A program made the position numbers and the translations under genes. Below are positions 14,103 through 14,378 of a DNA stretch of 14,378 nucleotides, piece after piece (position 1 is the stretch's first letter; every line of letters begins with the position of its first letter). The stretch comes from DATKPE01 sp033854175 (GTDB taxonomy: Bacteria > Bacteroidota > Ignavibacteria > UBA10030 > SZUA-254). Location of the stretch: positions 1-14,378 of the forward strand of contig JAWOKN010000210.1 of assembly GCA_033854175.1 (NCBI GenBank), given 5' to 3'. A model generated the notes under the pieces. The model was not told the DNA's origin. It ran no database searches and was given only the letters and a program-made list of their open reading frames with translations.

Positions 14103-14378
14103 TCATATCTTCCTCTCATTCTCCCTCAAGACTCTCAGGACATTTTCACCCAGAATGAGCCTGATATCTTTCTCGTTATACCCCCTCCGGAGCAATTCAC
14201 GCGTGATATTGGGTAAACAGGTCACATCGTCCATCTCCTTCGGGGTGACGGAAATTCCGTCAAAATCGGATCCGAGGCCGACATGGTCGGCGCCGATAAG
14301 TCTGGCGATATAATCGATATGGTCGACAAGGCAAGAGAGCGGGGGGCGGATGGAATCATACTCAGGCGTCAGAAACTC
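14103..14378 (-). CDS. Membrane dipeptidase (peptidase family M19), C-terminal fragment
   Basis: Only the last 91 residues are present; the 5' end lies beyond the right edge. They read like the end of renal/membrane dipeptidases: HIDYIARLIGADHVGLGSDFDG (20-41), with the conserved Asp of GSDFDG near the active site, then DVTCLPNITRELLRRGY (51-67), and a final ILGENVLRVL (75-84), where the family usually has an ILGGN-like sequence. The family hydrolyses dipeptides, including some with D-residues at the C-terminal position, using two zinc ions. It has no evident link to the glycan genes and probably marks the edge of the locus. The zinc ligands and any signal peptide are outside the window. The stop is at 14103-14105. 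Confidence 0.9.
   Translation of the reverse strand, partial: EFLTPEYDSIRPPLSCLVDHIDYIARLIGADHVGLGSDFDGISVTPKEMDDVTCLPNITRELLRRGYNEKDIRLILGENVLRVLRENERKI

Noticed and set aside
1..14378. Search for CRISPR arrays, tRNA or rRNA genes, insertion sequences and long direct or inverted repeats
   Set aside because: Nothing convincing was seen by eye. The few gaps between genes are under 90 bases, and coding content explains the rest.

Overview
The window is one long stretch of a cell-surface polysaccharide (O-antigen, capsule or exopolysaccharide) assembly locus. Twelve complete or partial genes run leftwards on the minus strand, and a thirteenth, the 3' end of a membrane dipeptidase gene, enters from the right edge on the same strand. 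No gene on the plus strand is convincing. I see no rRNA, tRNA, CRISPR array, insertion sequence or phage gene. The DNA is moderately GC-rich by eye. The gene content (RmlC, WecB, a GT9 heptosyltransferase-type enzyme, a flippase) suggests a Gram-negative-type bacterium. The YfhO-type protein, the multispanning TPR protein and the patchy Shine-Dalgarno sites recall the FCB (Bacteroidota/Ignavibacteria-like) lineages, often seen as environmental genomes. That placement is inference and phylum-level at best.

Layout in transcription order, right to left: the C-terminal 91 residues of a peptidase M19 dipeptidase (14103-14378); an 89-base AT-rich gap with a candidate promoter; a DPM1/GtrB-like GT2 with a proline-rich N-terminal tail (12826-14013); a GT9 enzyme with extra cysteines (11679-12767); a large YfhO-type membrane protein (9365-11668); a small exported beta-rich protein (9004-9348); a multispanning membrane protein with C-terminal TPRs (7101-9020); a GT4 glycosyltransferase (5876-7048); WecB (4722-5837); a WbbL-like GT2 (3820-4725); an 80-base AT-rich gap; RmlC (3158-3739); an LhgO-type FAD oxidoreductase (2015-3154); a UDP-sugar epimerase/dehydratase (968-1957); and a Wzx-like flippase cut by the left edge (1-938).

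The likely division of labour is as follows. WecB, RmlC and the SDR epimerase supply activated sugars (UDP-ManNAc, a dTDP-deoxysugar and a UDP-hexose). The GT2, GT4 and GT9 enzymes build a lipid-linked glycan on the cytoplasmic face, and the flippase exports it. The GtrB-like GT2 may make a polyprenyl-phosphate sugar for the YfhO-type protein or the TPR membrane protein to use outside. Genes are tightly packed, with gaps of 3-58 bases or short overlaps in the main run, so co-transcription is likely. The two larger AT-rich gaps (3740-3819 and 14014-14102) are where I would place promoters. No strikingly new system is obvious. The least explained parts are the small exported protein, the TPR membrane protein, the cysteine-rich GT9 and the hydroxyglutarate-oxidase-like enzyme inside a sugar locus.
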